Positions 20,235 to 31,221 of a DNA stretch of 64,000 nucleotides are shown piece after piece. The stretch is taken from NCBI GenBank assembly GCA_019633425.1, contig WSUB01000017.1, positions 248,001 to 312,000 of the forward strand. Direction: 5' to 3'. The notes below the pieces were generated by a model. It ran no database searches. It saw only the letters and a list, made by a program, of their open reading frames with translations, and was not told where the DNA came from. Position 1 is the first letter of the stretch. Every line of letters starts with the position of its first letter. Source of the DNA: Tulasnella sp. 424. Its lineage: Eukaryota > Basidiomycota > Agaricomycetes > Cantharellales > Tulasnellaceae. The position numbers and the translations under genes are program-made.

Positions 20235-21881
20235 TCAGTCAGACTCCAATGAATCTGGACTCTGCGATCCTGGTGGCTCATTGCTAGTTGGCCCAAAGCT
20301 TATGCTGTGGAAAAGGTCGATCTCGCGGATTCCATCTAAATCTGGCCACAAAAATTCCATCTTGCCGTTCCTGGAATCGATTATGATGATTTCGGGCTGA
20401 CTGATGCCGATCCCTGGGGTACTGAACCGCTTTCTGATCATCTCGATGACGGCTTCACCGGGGACGGCCCATAAGTGCGCTTCGATGCATCGAAGTCTCG
20501 GGAAAGGCATCATTGCGGCGCCCGAAGCAGAAGTATAAGGGGTCGATAACATTCGTACGAGTCTGGACTCGACTTCATCTTGACGGTGCCAAGCATGGAT
20601 TTGAATAGAAAGGTGTGTAACAGCCTCCCACTCTTGAAAGTATGCGATATCCTCGAGCTGCAAGTGATGCCCTCCGATATAGATGAACAACTTGATATCC
20701 GCTATCGGCTCTATAGGATCGCTTCCAAGTGTGCCATGTAGCCAGCGCCTAGTAATGGCACGCGGGGCATAGCTAACGACGACCTTGTATCGCACTCCGT
20801 GGTGAGCCCTTTCACCCGTGGTAAGGCAGAACTCAGAAGCTGAGAAATTTGCCTCCAGGGAGCGTGCTGTTGGATGTGGGCTCGGGGGATCTGGAGGTGA
20901 ACGGGTGAGGATGTTCAGTGGACTGGGTAGTATGTTCATGAATTCCTCAATATTGGAAGTCGAGCGCGATGCCATTGATGTATTTATGATAAATTCGGTG
21001 CAGGAAGGGAATTGTATATGTCGCAGAATATAGTATGTAGGATGGCATTGGGGGGGATGTTGGGGTTGGGTATCCAGCGACGCCAAGGTTAAGGCCCTGA
21101 GATGTGATAGAACAATGGGAGAATCTCTTTGATAAGGGGGCGGCGAGGAAGAGAACGTGATGCTGTCCAGCTTGAGGACTTCCAGACGTTGATTCTCCTG
21201 AATGATCCCAATTATTACAGGTAAACTGAGACCCCCGCAAGGACCAATCTCTGCAACGCGCAACCGTCCGCATTGAACTTCGCTCCAGTCCAGAACTCCC
21301 GACCAATTGATGTGCAGCTCTTCCAACGACGTCCATGATCCACCGAAGAGACGCACGGGGGCATCCGAATCCCAAGGACCGCTTGATATGAGTCTCATCT
21401 TCTTGAGACGAGGTTGCGGGGTTGTGAAATAATTTGCGAATATCACCCTTTTCGCATAGCCGATTGAGAGGGACACCCAGCGGTGCAGGCCAGTTAACGC
21501 TCGATCCAGGAACGCCGATTCAGGTCCATCATCGTCACTGTCCGCGTACTGCAGATGGAGAGGAGACTGTTTTGAGCGGTAGAAAGCCGCCGATACGAAG
21601 TCTGGGGGATCCGACGAGGATATATGGCTCCATAAGAAAGGGGTTCCATCAACAAGTTCACGCCACGCCCACGAGACCGAGCGGAGAATGCTTATCATCG
21701 AGATGTACTGGTGCCTTCTGTTTCCGGAAGAGGTAAAGAGTGTGAAGTAGAAGATTTGCTGGAGGAGCTCCGGGGGTAGTTTGGAGATGGGCAGGCCTGC
21801 GTTCCGTTCGTGTAGATGGGGTACGGGCTCATGGCGAACTGAAGGTTTGGGGCTGGTTTCGAGGTCGTCGATGTTTTCCAT
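20235..21881 (-). CDS. F-box protein, divergent copy 6 (intact)
   Basis: A single-exon gene of 548 residues, with the F-box at about residues 31-75 (KLPPELLQQIFYFTL, VSWAWRELV, TPFLWSHI). The layout is the same as array copies 1-5, and the conserved landmarks LFGGSWTSLEELHI, FPSCTEF and RWLHGTLG are in the same order. It lacks about 30 N-terminal residues and the acidic or Trp-rich tail, ending in SPDSLESD. The ATG at 21881 is the first in frame. It may resemble the ancestor of the array, or be a sister lineage that also left the fragment at 9480-9720. The predicted role is an SCF adaptor with unknown substrate. Confidence 0.85.
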   Translation of the reverse strand: MENIDDLETSPKPSVRHEPVPHLHERNAGLPISKLPPELLQQIFYFTLFTSSGNRRHQYISMISILRSVSWAWRELVDGTPFLWSHISSSDPPDFVSAAFYRSKQSPLHLQYADSDDDGPESAFLDRALTGLHRWVSLSIGYAKRVIFANYFTTPQPRLKKMRLISSGPWDSDAPVRLFGGSWTSLEELHINWSGVLDWSEVQCGRLRVAEIGPCGGLSLPVIIGIIQENQRLEVLKLDSITFSSSPPPYQRDSPIVLSHLRALTLASLDTQPQHPPQCHPTYYILRHIQFPSCTEFIINTSMASRSTSNIEEFMNILPSPLNILTRSPPDPPSPHPTARSLEANFSASEFCLTTGERAHHGVRYKVVVSYAPRAITRRWLHGTLGSDPIEPIADIKLFIYIGGHHLQLEDIAYFQEWEAVTHLSIQIHAWHRQDEVESRLVRMLSTPYTSASGAAMMPFPRLRCIEAHLWAVPGEAVIEMIRKRFSTPGIGISQPEIIIIDSRNGKMEFLWPDLDGIREIDLFHSISFGPTSNEPPGSQSPDSLESD

Positions 21882-22533
21882 AAAGGGCCCAGCAGCTTGG
21901 TGGTCATCGTCAGACCTATTCCAAGATCAGGTATTAGGGTCGTTCATACCACCGACAAGCATTCCTCGGTTATTACCTTAAGTCCTGCCCCCAGAGTAGA
22001 CGAAAGGACTCAAAGAAATATCCTGCGCGTATATCTTGTGGAGGATGCTGCATGGTACTTTCGTAGTTGGTAGCGATTGAGAGGTTCTTGAGGTTTGAGT
22101 CACTTGAGCCATTGCGACGGCGGCCCGGATAAATGAACACCGGGAGCACGTGGCCAGCGCAACTGGAGACTACCTTTTTTATCAGACTCTAGTTCGGTGT
22201 TTCTACATTAGATATTGGTGTCAAGCTAACAAGTTGAGAGACGTTGAGCCACGCCCGCTCAAGAATACTTGAATTGGAGAAGAGGTACAAATGAACCAGC
22301 AGAAAGTATAGTACAAGTTTTACACGTCAGAATAATGATAGTTGTAAATGAATGCAGAGAACCGCAGAGGAACAACCTGCTATGCGTGGTTCTTGGCTCG
22401 AGCTTCGCGGATAAGAGACTGAAGTTCATGGAGCGACTTGGAGATGAATTGCTATTCCACGCTAGAAGTTAATTCATGTTCGCGGAAACTTGGTATAAAA
22501 CAGCTTACGATATAATCTCCTAACGAGACGTTC
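21882..22533. other. Intergenic, nothing recognised
   Basis: Probable promoter of F-box copy 6 on the left, and the 3' side of the next minus-strand gene on the right. I see no coding or RNA feature. Confidence 0.5.
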
Positions 22534-23832
22534 TCAAGGGAAAGGCCATTCTTTGGGTAGTGTTGTAGCTTCTGATCGGTTTAGGGTATTAGAAGCTGCA
22601 CGGAGACCTTCAGAAATGAGATCTCTTACCTCGAAGATGTCAGCGTCGAGGTACTTTTTAACGCTCTCTCGACTCTTTCCAAGTGCAACTCGGAACCGGT
22701 CGATGGAGTCGAAGGTGTCTACCATCGACTGAACGAGGCGAAGACCCTCCTGGACTGTTGGATCGTTCTCCCATGCCCTTCGGTTCCACGGAAGCCATGG
22801 TTTGACGAGCCCAAGCTGTTTTTGGATCCGACGGAGCTCTGGAACGACTCGGTCTCGCTGGTGGAAAATAATCTCGCAGCGGTCCTGTTGAAGATCCAAC
22901 TCCACTCGCAGCTCCTTTAGATCAAAAGGCACGGTATGTGCGAGGTACGAGTCCACTTCGTCGGAGATGATCAGCTCCGATTGAATAACCCGTGATGGTC
23001 GGCGAGCCAGAATCGATTTGAGGTTCTTCAGAATAGTGGTAACCTGGTCCGGTTGTGGTCAGGCCCGAAGCAGGACGGTGGTCGAATAAAAGACTCACGT
23101 GTAGCTCGAGGTCATAAAAATGGGCAAGTACCATGATATTTGGCGTAGTGAGAGAGTTTGATAGCTGGGTGGCGGTTTGAGCGGTCACGAGCAAGCTATC
23201 GGCCGCCCTCGCAGAGTGAGGTCGTGTTAATACAGAGAGAGAATCCAACCTGGAAGGTAGCATCGCTTAGTGGGTGACGTTTTGAAAGGTGATAATAAAT
23301 CTTACTCTGCAGCGCGAATGTCTCTCCATGAACAGGAGTCTCGAAGATCCGCCAGGTCTTTTACTACTTCGGCACCAAGAGTGACGTGCTGTGCCGTAAC
23401 ATGGGCGATCGACTCCAGTGGAATCGGCGGAGGGTTGCGAGTGTGCCAGCCTTGCCACCAAACGAAAAATCCCGCCGTTATTATCCAAAGAAGGAAGGCC
23501 AACTTTGTAAAGCAAGACGTTCTTGGTGATGGACGCTTGATGCTAATGCTTGACAAGGAGTCCAACGACGGCCTTGATGGCGCAGGTGTGCATGACCGCT
23601 GACGAGCCTCTGGCGAAGGGGAAGGGGAAGGTGGAGTTATAGGTCGCTTAAGAGGGGAACCATTGGAGACGAACGACGATGATGGGGATGAGGATGCCGA
23701 ATGGTCTTCGATGAACGATGAAGATGTTGCTGTTGATGCGAGCGAAAAAGTCGTCCGCAATGAATTGTTGATGATGCGCGACGGTGGGGTTGAAGGTCTG
23801 CTTGGAGTGCCGGGTTGCGCTACGAGGGACAT
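22534..23832 (-). CDS. Single-pass membrane protein of unknown function
   Basis: Three exons fit well: 23306-23832, 23099-23249 and 22534-23043, with introns GTAAG...CTTCCAG and GTGAGT...GGACCAG. The protein is about 395 residues. The first 120 or so are low complexity and rich in Ser/Pro/Thr (GTPSRPSTPPS, PITPPSPSPSPE). One hydrophobic segment (LAFLLWIITAGFFVWW) follows. The rest is a mostly helical, charged region with likely coiled-coil character (LKELRVELDLQQ, ELRRIQKQLG). No known domain is recognised. Its arrangement resembles the divergent gene at 24803-26467, including a matching KQL..(14-16).PW segment, so the two may be old paralogs. Confidence 0.7.
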
Positions 23833-24802
23833 GTCGGTGGTGGTGAAGATGTTAACGGACGTCTGTTGGGTTGCATCGCGAACTTATTGAGGATGTCGTG
23901 CGCAAAAAACACACAAGGAGAGAGGTCAAGAGCCAATCCGAGATGAAGTGGAAGTCACGTCGTTTGCTCATTTGTTTGCTTACCTAATGTTCGACTTCAA
24001 CATCATCTCAGTGGATTTGCTCCGCCATCCTTTTTCCCTCCCATCCATACCCCAGTGTAATAAAATCATCGCGTCAAGGTCATCTCTGAAACTCCCGCGA
24101 AAGTTCATCGATCGTAGCCATTGCAACCAACGGTCGTCGCCAGGCTTATAACCCAAGAGAGTTGAAGCCCATCCACGGCGACCTTCGAAGACGATGAGAT
24201 TCTGCAGACAGCGCGTCGGACGATTGGAATGAGAACTTCTGGAGAGAGTGCAGACCTTTGCATAGAGTACGTCTAACTAACTTGAGGGTGCAAGGCTTCC
24301 CCGGCGGAAGTCTCATCCGGTTCTGAAGACAGTCTTGAGTAAGTAGTGACGCCAGAACGCCCACTGCCGCTGAACACCCCATCCTCTACGACAGTGAATG
24401 AGACCTATTCGATTTCAGGAAACCAGCGACGGGCTTTCCCCCAATTACATGGGCAAACCCAACTTCAACTCAGTCTCAGCAGCTCTAGGCCCCTCGATCT
24501 TGGGCTCAACTCTCTCTCGACCCTTACCATTTATGGGTCTGTGTGATATGATCAGCGTTTCGAGACGCTGTTGAAAGCCTACGGGATTGGCCGGCACGTC
24601 TATTCGTATTTCCGATACTGCACCCTGACGGACATCTCGTCGGCGACGACCTCGCGGTGAGAGGATGGAAAGTGGACAGCCATGACGACAGCAATCTGAT
24701 TGGTCACTCATAAGCGAGAGGTTCGCGAATTCTGCTTAAAGAGGTGAATTAAGATGTCGGGATCTCCTCGAGAGACCAGCACCTCAAGTCAAGCCCGCCC
24801 TC
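23833..24802. other. Divergent intergenic region
   Basis: About 970 bases separate the start codons of two divergent membrane-protein genes, presumably holding both promoters. Short open frames here (for example 24445-24711 on the minus strand) show no recognisable family or splice logic. Confidence 0.5.
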
Positions 24803-26467
24803 ATGGAAGTCTCCTCTCAGCAAGTCATTCTCCCTCGTATCTCAACAATGGATCTCGAGAAGGCAACGAGTTTCTCTTTTCCTCTAACACCTCCCACTAC
24901 GCCTCCCAAAGCAGGTCCAACCTACTACATTTCATCCTCTCCCAACCCGCCAAGCCCAACGATCATCATTAATGCGCCCAAGCCCTGGTACTCCTCGAAG
25001 GGATTCACAGCCGTTATTGTTGCCCTCCTTTCATTCTTCGCCTTCAGCATCCACCAGCTTAGCCCCCTCATCGGATCCACGGCGTCGACGGTCAGAAACT
25101 TCGGCGAAGTTGTGGGCAGCGTAGCGAACGTCGGGAACGCCTTTGGAAGTTCAATCTCACAAACCACCCGCATCAGTTCCGGTATTGCCGATGGTGTTGG
25201 CGACGTCTGGTGTGCCGTCCTTGGAGGCAAGAGATGCGGTGCAGCCCCAACTGAAGCCCTGAACGTTACGGAACCAAACGACATCGTCAGCCCAGTTGGT
25301 AGCAATGCGTTAATGGAAGGAGCAAAGATTGTCGGGACCTTGAAACACCTTGCTCTCGTGAAGACCAATCTGAGCGCTGCCTCCGAGTACGTGCTTCTTA
25401 TGCCCCAATAATTCACCCACTAACCTCCCGTCTCAGTGTTCTATACCTCAGCGAGTACCTCAGTGAAGCACCACGTATCCAGCATCATTCCTCCATCTGG
25501 TCCGAAAGGCTTCGAACGGCTTCACCTGACTTTGACAAGAACGTTCAAGGGCGAAATGCGGCCCTTCGAGGAACCTTTGCCGTTCTACAGGGACTCATCG
25601 ACCAGGTGCGTCAAAGCCGCCCTGACCTTTTGCTCGTTCTTTGCTAATTTCCCTCGGATCACGAGCAGTACAACACCGTCGTCCTCGTCTCCAATAGCGC
25701 CAGTTCCATTCTCGACTCTCCTTTCACCTCTCGTCGTGCGCGGCAAGAACTCCTTAGTGACGAACTTGTCCACATGGCAAAATACACATTCCTGAACTAC
25801 GACAATGCAAAGCATCAGCTTCGCGAGCTCCGCCTCAACTCGCAGAGTCTTTACGCCACGGGTCAAAGGGTGCTGGGACCAGCGAGGAAGCAACTCAACA
25901 TCCTCCGGAAGTTCCGTCTGCTGCACCCCGTATGGAAGGGCGTGTGTGCACTTGGGTTCTGCCCGAGCTTGGTGGAATTGGACTGGACGATTGAGCTACT
26001 GAATGGAGTTATTGGGACGTTGGACGTGCATACTAATGATGCTGCGGCGGTAGGTCCGATCTGACTTGAAGTTCTCCCAGTTGGTAACTCTTCACCCAGC
26101 TTGCGCAAGTTGCCCAAGATCTTATCGGAGACTTAGACATGTTTATGGTATGATACTATCTCAGCGAAATGCTCTCAGTGAACTGACCCCTGCTTAGTCT
26201 GCTTTCAACGCTACCGCTCGGTATGTCAACGAAGTACGCGTTGTTATCCCTCGCGGCTGACTAGGTTGTCACAGCGTTACCTGGGACCCCAAAACAGGCA
26301 ATATCACTGTCGGACAGAAGCATAATCCTTGGGTTAGTGGATATATTTCTGAATTCGAGAAACGCCTGACAAATCCTAAACTCTCGTGTTAGCTCACACT
26401 GCAACGTCTCGAGCCGGGTCTCTCCGAACTTTCGGTCCGACTCAAGGACCTCCCCTCCTTGAATTAA
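24803..26467 (+). CDS. Single-pass membrane protein of unknown function
   Basis: Seven exons fit: 24803-25389, 25439-25605, 25669-26049, 26100-26147, 26198-26220, 26275-26332 and 26393-26467, with introns of about 50-60 bases. The ATG at 24803 opens the frame, and a second in-frame ATG lies at 24848. The N-terminus is Ser/Thr/Pro-rich (PLTPPTTPPKAGP). One hydrophobic segment (FTAVIVALLSFFAFSI) follows, then a Gly/Ser/Val-rich stretch and a long helical region (NAKHQLRELRLNSQSLYATG). Possible N-glycosylation sites (NVTE, NLSA, NATA, NITV) suggest that the C-terminal part faces the lumen or outside. No known domain is recognised. Basidiomycete proteins of this layout are usually left as hypothetical. 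Confidence 0.7.
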
Positions 26468-27090
26468 TTCTTTTCTCATTTCTGACGATTATTTCTTCAC
26501 TTAACGATGTTCTCAATGTATTTCAGGCCAGTCCTTCCGCAGCCTGTACCCGCTCCTTGCCGTGATTTCTTTCTCCCTTCGACACCCCCACTTCTTGAAT
26601 CCTTTGCTTTTCGTTTGTACCTTTTACGATGTTGTACAACCAGTCTCGGTTTTAAGCTCTTCTATGCTATGCTATGATCTATGAGCGATTGCCCTCCCGA
26701 GTCCTGTTATCGAGCTTGGGCCGAAATAAACACGAGTCTCGTCATCACTGTACTCACAGAGACCAACTTGAATGCATAAAGACACCGAGCTTCTAACCGT
26801 AACTTGAAATTGGGTCATCCTTTTACTCTATCCTTGGCAAGGAGATAGTAACATGCAACACCATTGTTCGATCGTGTTGGCAAGCCATGCGAAGTATGAA
26901 AAGCAAGACCAACTGATAACCGCCAGTCATGTCTAGTGAACAAGTTTGGTGAGGCCCCTAGTTAACCATATTCCAGATAGCACAAATATATAGATACGCG
27001 ATAGCAGTTGTAATTGTAGAAGTACAGAGATGGACACAAACAAAGAAAACGGTATTACCAATCTTATGGCGAGGCCAACCAAGGTCTCCT
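26468..27090. other. Convergent 3' region
   Basis: Lies between the stop codons of two convergent genes and contains presumed 3' UTRs. No gene or structured RNA is seen. Confidence 0.5.
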
Positions 27091-30000
27091 TCAACCAGAG
27101 CACATCAAGCAAGCCTCCTTGTTCTCAATCGAGCACAACAACTTGGCCTCTTCCAACTCCCTCTGTCGTCGCCTCTCAAGGGCAGCGGCAAATTCAGGAT
27201 CTTTCTCAGCTGCCTCCTCTTCCTTGCTCTTGGGCGTTGAGGTTGAAGGAGCGGTGGGGGTGGAAGGACCAGGCTGAGCCTCGGATGGGGCTGCGGACAC
27301 CGGAGGAGGACTTGTTACAGAGGGACTCGGCGACGGAGCTGGCGAGCTGGGTGTAGGGGACAGGATTTCCGAACGACTGACAGCGCCGTTTGCTGCAGAG
27401 CCATTGGCACGGGGTGCGGACAAGGTGGTGGTGGGGGTACCAGCAGCGTAGCCGTTGGCAGCTGCAGGAGGAGCCGCCTTGCCAGCAGTTTCGGCTGCAT
27501 TATTTTGCGCAGCTGCCTCCTTAAGAGTGCTTGCATCGACAGTAAACTGGATAGCTTGGGCGGCAGGGCGTGTTCGGAGGTAGCTAGAGACAAACCTAAT
27601 CAGCACCGAGTGAATAGCTCAGCAACGTCCTTAACTTACTACATGCCCGTCTTGAGACCCTTCTTCCAGCCATAGAAGTGCATGCTCGTCTAAGGGGATG
27701 GGGGTACGGAGAAATCAGACGTGAGTCCTATCGCAGACGTGGCAGCACTCACGAGTTGACCAACGGTCGGGCTCTTCAGGTGAACGTTCAAGCTCTGGCT
27801 CTGGCAGATGAATGCTCCACGATCCGCAGCGAGGTCAATGACCTTCTTTTGACTAATTTCCCAAACAGTCTTGTAGATGGCCTTGATGTCATCGGGGATG
27901 GAAGGAATGTTTTGGATAGAACCTATTGTGAGTTACACGTTAGCATGAGCTGGATCACAACGTTGGACTCCTCTTAGTGACATACCTCCATGAGCGATGA
28001 TCATGTTCTTCATATGATCATCCCAGAGACCCTTCTCGACAAGCTCCTTCAACAACCATGGGCAGACGACTTGGAACTCTCCAGCAAGGACACGGCGCGT
28101 GTAGATGTTGCTAAGTTCGAAGTCGGGTTAATTAACATCCTAGACGAACTGTTAACTCGGTAAGGCATACCTTGTGTATGGTTCAAAGCATTCATTGAAA
28201 CCCAGAATCTGACTTGTGCTCGCCGTGGGCATTGGAGCAAGCAGCAACGAGTTCCTCAAACCGGTCTTGGCAATCTTAGCCTTCAACTCGGCCCAGTGCC
28301 ACAAGTCCGTAGGGGTCACATTCCAGAGGTCGTACTGCAGAAGACCCTTGCTCGCCGGGCTTCCCTCATACGTCTCATAGGCACCCATCTCGGCAGCCAT
28401 CTCAGAACTGGCTTCCAAAGCGGCGTGATAGAGAGTCTCGAAGATTTTGATGTTCAACTCCTTGGCTTGAGGACTGTCGAACGGCATCCTCAAGATCATG
28501 AATGCGTCAGCGAGACCCTGGACACCAATGCCGATGGGACGGTGGCGCATGTTGGACTTGCGAGCTTCGGGAACAGGGTAGTAGTTGACATCGATGATGC
28601 GGTTAAGGTTGAACGCGACGACTTTGGCGACGGCATGCAGCTTCTTGAAGTCGTAGGTCTTTTCGGGAGTGATGAAGGAGGGGAGAGCAATGGAGGCAAG
28701 GTTGCAAACGGCAACTTCGTCGGGAGAGGAATATTCGATGATCTCTGTGCAGAGGTTGGACGACTTGATGGTGCCGAGGTTCTGCTGGTTGGACTTGCCT
28801 ACAAGAAGAAGAAGCGATTCAGTAACGATCGATTTCAAGCTGCCCACTTATCCACGTACGGTTAGCAGCATCCTTGTAGAGCATGAAGGGTCCACCAGTC
28901 TCGATCTGGGCATCCAAGATTGAATACCAAAGCTTCTGAGCCTTGACAACCTTCTTGGCGCGGCCCTCTTTCTCGTACTTCTCGAACAAAGCCTCGAACT
29001 CTTCAGAGTGGACCTCATGGAGACCGGGAGCCTCTGCCGGGCAGAACAATGGCCACTCGCCATCGGCTTCAACACGCTTCATGCTATGAAAGGGATTACG
29101 ATGGTCAGTGTCTTGACTACCTAAGCCATGAAATCCGCTTACAAGAGATCCGGAATCCAAAGAGCGTAGAACAAGTCACGAGCACGCACTTCTTCCTTGC
29201 CGTGGTTCTTGCGTAGATCAAGGAATTCGAAGATATCAGCGTGCCAAGGCTCGATGTAAATGGCGAAAGCACCGGGGCGCTTGTTGCCACCCTGGTCGAC
29301 ATAACGAGCCGTAGCATCGTAAGCGCGAAGCATGGGGACAATGCCGTTCGAATACCCATTGGTTCCGGCGATGTAAGATCTAGAAACGCAAGATCCGTCA
29401 GTAGAGAAACCTTAGGGCTAGACGTCTCCCCCTTACCCAGTCGCCCGGATGCAGTGAATATTCAACCCGATACCACCAGCAGTCTTGGAGATCATTGCGC
29501 AAGTTTTCAGAGTATCGTAGATTCCCTCAATCGAGTCGTCCTTCATGGTAACCAAGAAGCAAGAAGAGAGTTGCGGGTGATTGGTACCGGCGTTGAACAA
29601 GGTTGGCGAGGCATGGGTGAAGTACCGCTCGGACATCAGGTTGTAAGTTTCGAGAACCCGGTCGAGGTCCCGACCGTGAATACCAACGGCAACTCGCATG
29701 ATGAGGTGCTGAGGGCGTTCGGCAACTCGGTTGTTGATACGGAGAAGGTAGGAGCGCTCAAGAGTTTTGAAGCCGAAGCTAAGACAAAATGCAGATGATG
29801 AGACCGACGACGAAACGAGGCAAAAGGAATCCTCACTAGTTGTAGTGGAAGTCGCGGTCGTAGATGATAGCCGAGTCAAGGGTTTCGGCGTTCTCCATGA
29901 TGATCTCGTAAATATCCTTCGAGATCATACCAGACGGACGACCATTCTTCGGATTCACTAGGATGGCAAACGGTTGTCAACCTACTTGGTCCTCAAATGC

Positions 30001-30809
30001 GAGGAGTGTAATACTCACCATAGGTATATAGGTCGCTCATGACTTGAGAAAAGCTCTTTTTGGTCTCCTTGTGCAAGTTGGAGATGGCAATACGAGCAGC
30101 AAGAATAGCATAGTCGGGGTGTTTGGTGGTAAGGTATGCGGCGGTTTCGGATGCGAGGTTCTGAAAGGGGAGGCGAGTTAGGTATCCGGGATCCGCCTAG
30201 ATTGGTAAGAATGCGGCTTTACGTCTAGTTCGACGGTGGTTACGCCAGGGTAAACACCAGCAATCACTTTCTTGGTAATCCTGTAGGTCTGGAGATGAGA
30301 AGCAAGCACAATATACTCGTCGACCAAATGCTTACTCTATGGGTTCGACGTGGTCGGGGTCGAGGCCGTAGCAGAGCTGGTTGATTGGCGCGGCCATGGT
30401 GAGCTGGAGACGTCTAGAAGACGTAACAAACAAGAGTCAGACCGACCTTGGCCACTCTGGCAGTGATCTGAGGACATCAACATAATGAGATGAGCGCTCG
30501 AGTTATAATATAGAATGGAAAACGTTCCCGCATACCTTGTCAAAAGCGACGCGCTCTTTCTGTTGTGAGGTGTACAGCCAGTCAGCAAAACATGCAAAGA
30601 CGTCACTACACAAATCTAAAGACTTGCCCGTCTAATGAAGAGTGAAGTAGTTAGCTCAGCCCGCGTAGATTACGCGCGAAGAGGACGACTCACCCATCTA
30701 TTTAGATGGTAGCGCGACGCGTCGTCGGGTGAGGGCCGAGGGCATCAGTCCACGTCTGAACGTCACGAAGAGGGCAGGCACGCTGACCTCGTTTATAGAC
30801 GTATGCCAT
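27091..30809 (-). CDS. RNR1: Ribonucleoside-diphosphate reductase large subunit
   Basis: Class Ia ribonucleotide reductase alpha subunit, which reduces NDPs to dNDPs in the cytosol with the RNR2 radical subunit. The N-terminal ATP cone ([18 protein letters not shown]) is split over tiny exons: 30788-30809, 30624-30631 (8 nt) and 30536-30559. Catalytic hallmarks are the [10 protein letters not shown] and [10 protein letters not shown] cysteine sites, NLCTEI and [19 protein letters not shown]. After the barrel comes an Ala/Ser/Pro-rich linker of about 130 residues, then the swinging tail [11 protein letters not shown] with its CxxC dithiol that re-reduces the active site. At least 13 exons are needed. 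The tail linker is longer than in yeast Rnr1. Cell-cycle control is plausible (see the ACGCGT in intron 1). Confidence 0.93.
30717..30722. promoter_or_regulatory. Possible MCB (ACGCGT) element in RNR1 intron 1
   Basis: The palindrome ACGCGT sits inside the first intron of RNR1, about 65 bases after the short first exon, with further CGCG hexamers nearby (around 30673 and 30714). MCB sites bind MBF and drive G1/S transcription of RNR genes in yeasts. That this copy acts is inference, since one hexamer can occur by chance. Confidence 0.35.
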
Positions 30810-31221
30810 GGTATTGTACACTATATGAAAGGGTATGTAGCTGGAGATGAGAGTGAAGGGGAGGGGGAGGGAGGTCAACGCGGAAGAGGCGAGGTGATGG
30901 GTGGAGGCAGGCGGCTTTTGAAGGCGGCGAATGGCGATATCGAACACGGTTTCAAGCGGAGTCTGAAATTGATACTGTTTTCTTCGGGATGCGAACCCGG
31001 GTAAACAATGAGTAATGGCGTGGAGGGTAACATGCCTAATCAGGTCCTCAGCCTTTGTTCAACGCGTTTCATTCATCCACATTAGGAGTTAGGACGCAGC
31101 TACCAAGTCGCGTCTTTTGTAAACATTCGAAACTGGACTGCAAACATTCTTCGAACGCACTCTCCCCACATTGTTTTCAATATTTGACAGTTGAACGACT
31201 CAACAGAACACGTTCACAAGT
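30810..31221. other. RNR1 promoter side and GH51 3' side
   Basis: Contains the presumed RNR1 promoter, including a GA/GGGAGG-rich tract at 30848-30890 on the plus strand, and the 3' flank of the next minus-strand gene. A tRNA-like B-box at about 30989 was considered and dismissed. Confidence 0.5.

Noticed and set aside
19280..20400. C-terminal extension of the 858-codon TPR frame
   Set aside because: After the one-base loss near 19275 this frame no longer reads TPRs, while another frame continues the repeats to 19907.
30960..31010. tRNA-like B-box (GGTTCGCATCC on the minus strand)
   Set aside because: The invariant A of the T loop is missing and no D arm or acceptor stem can be folded.
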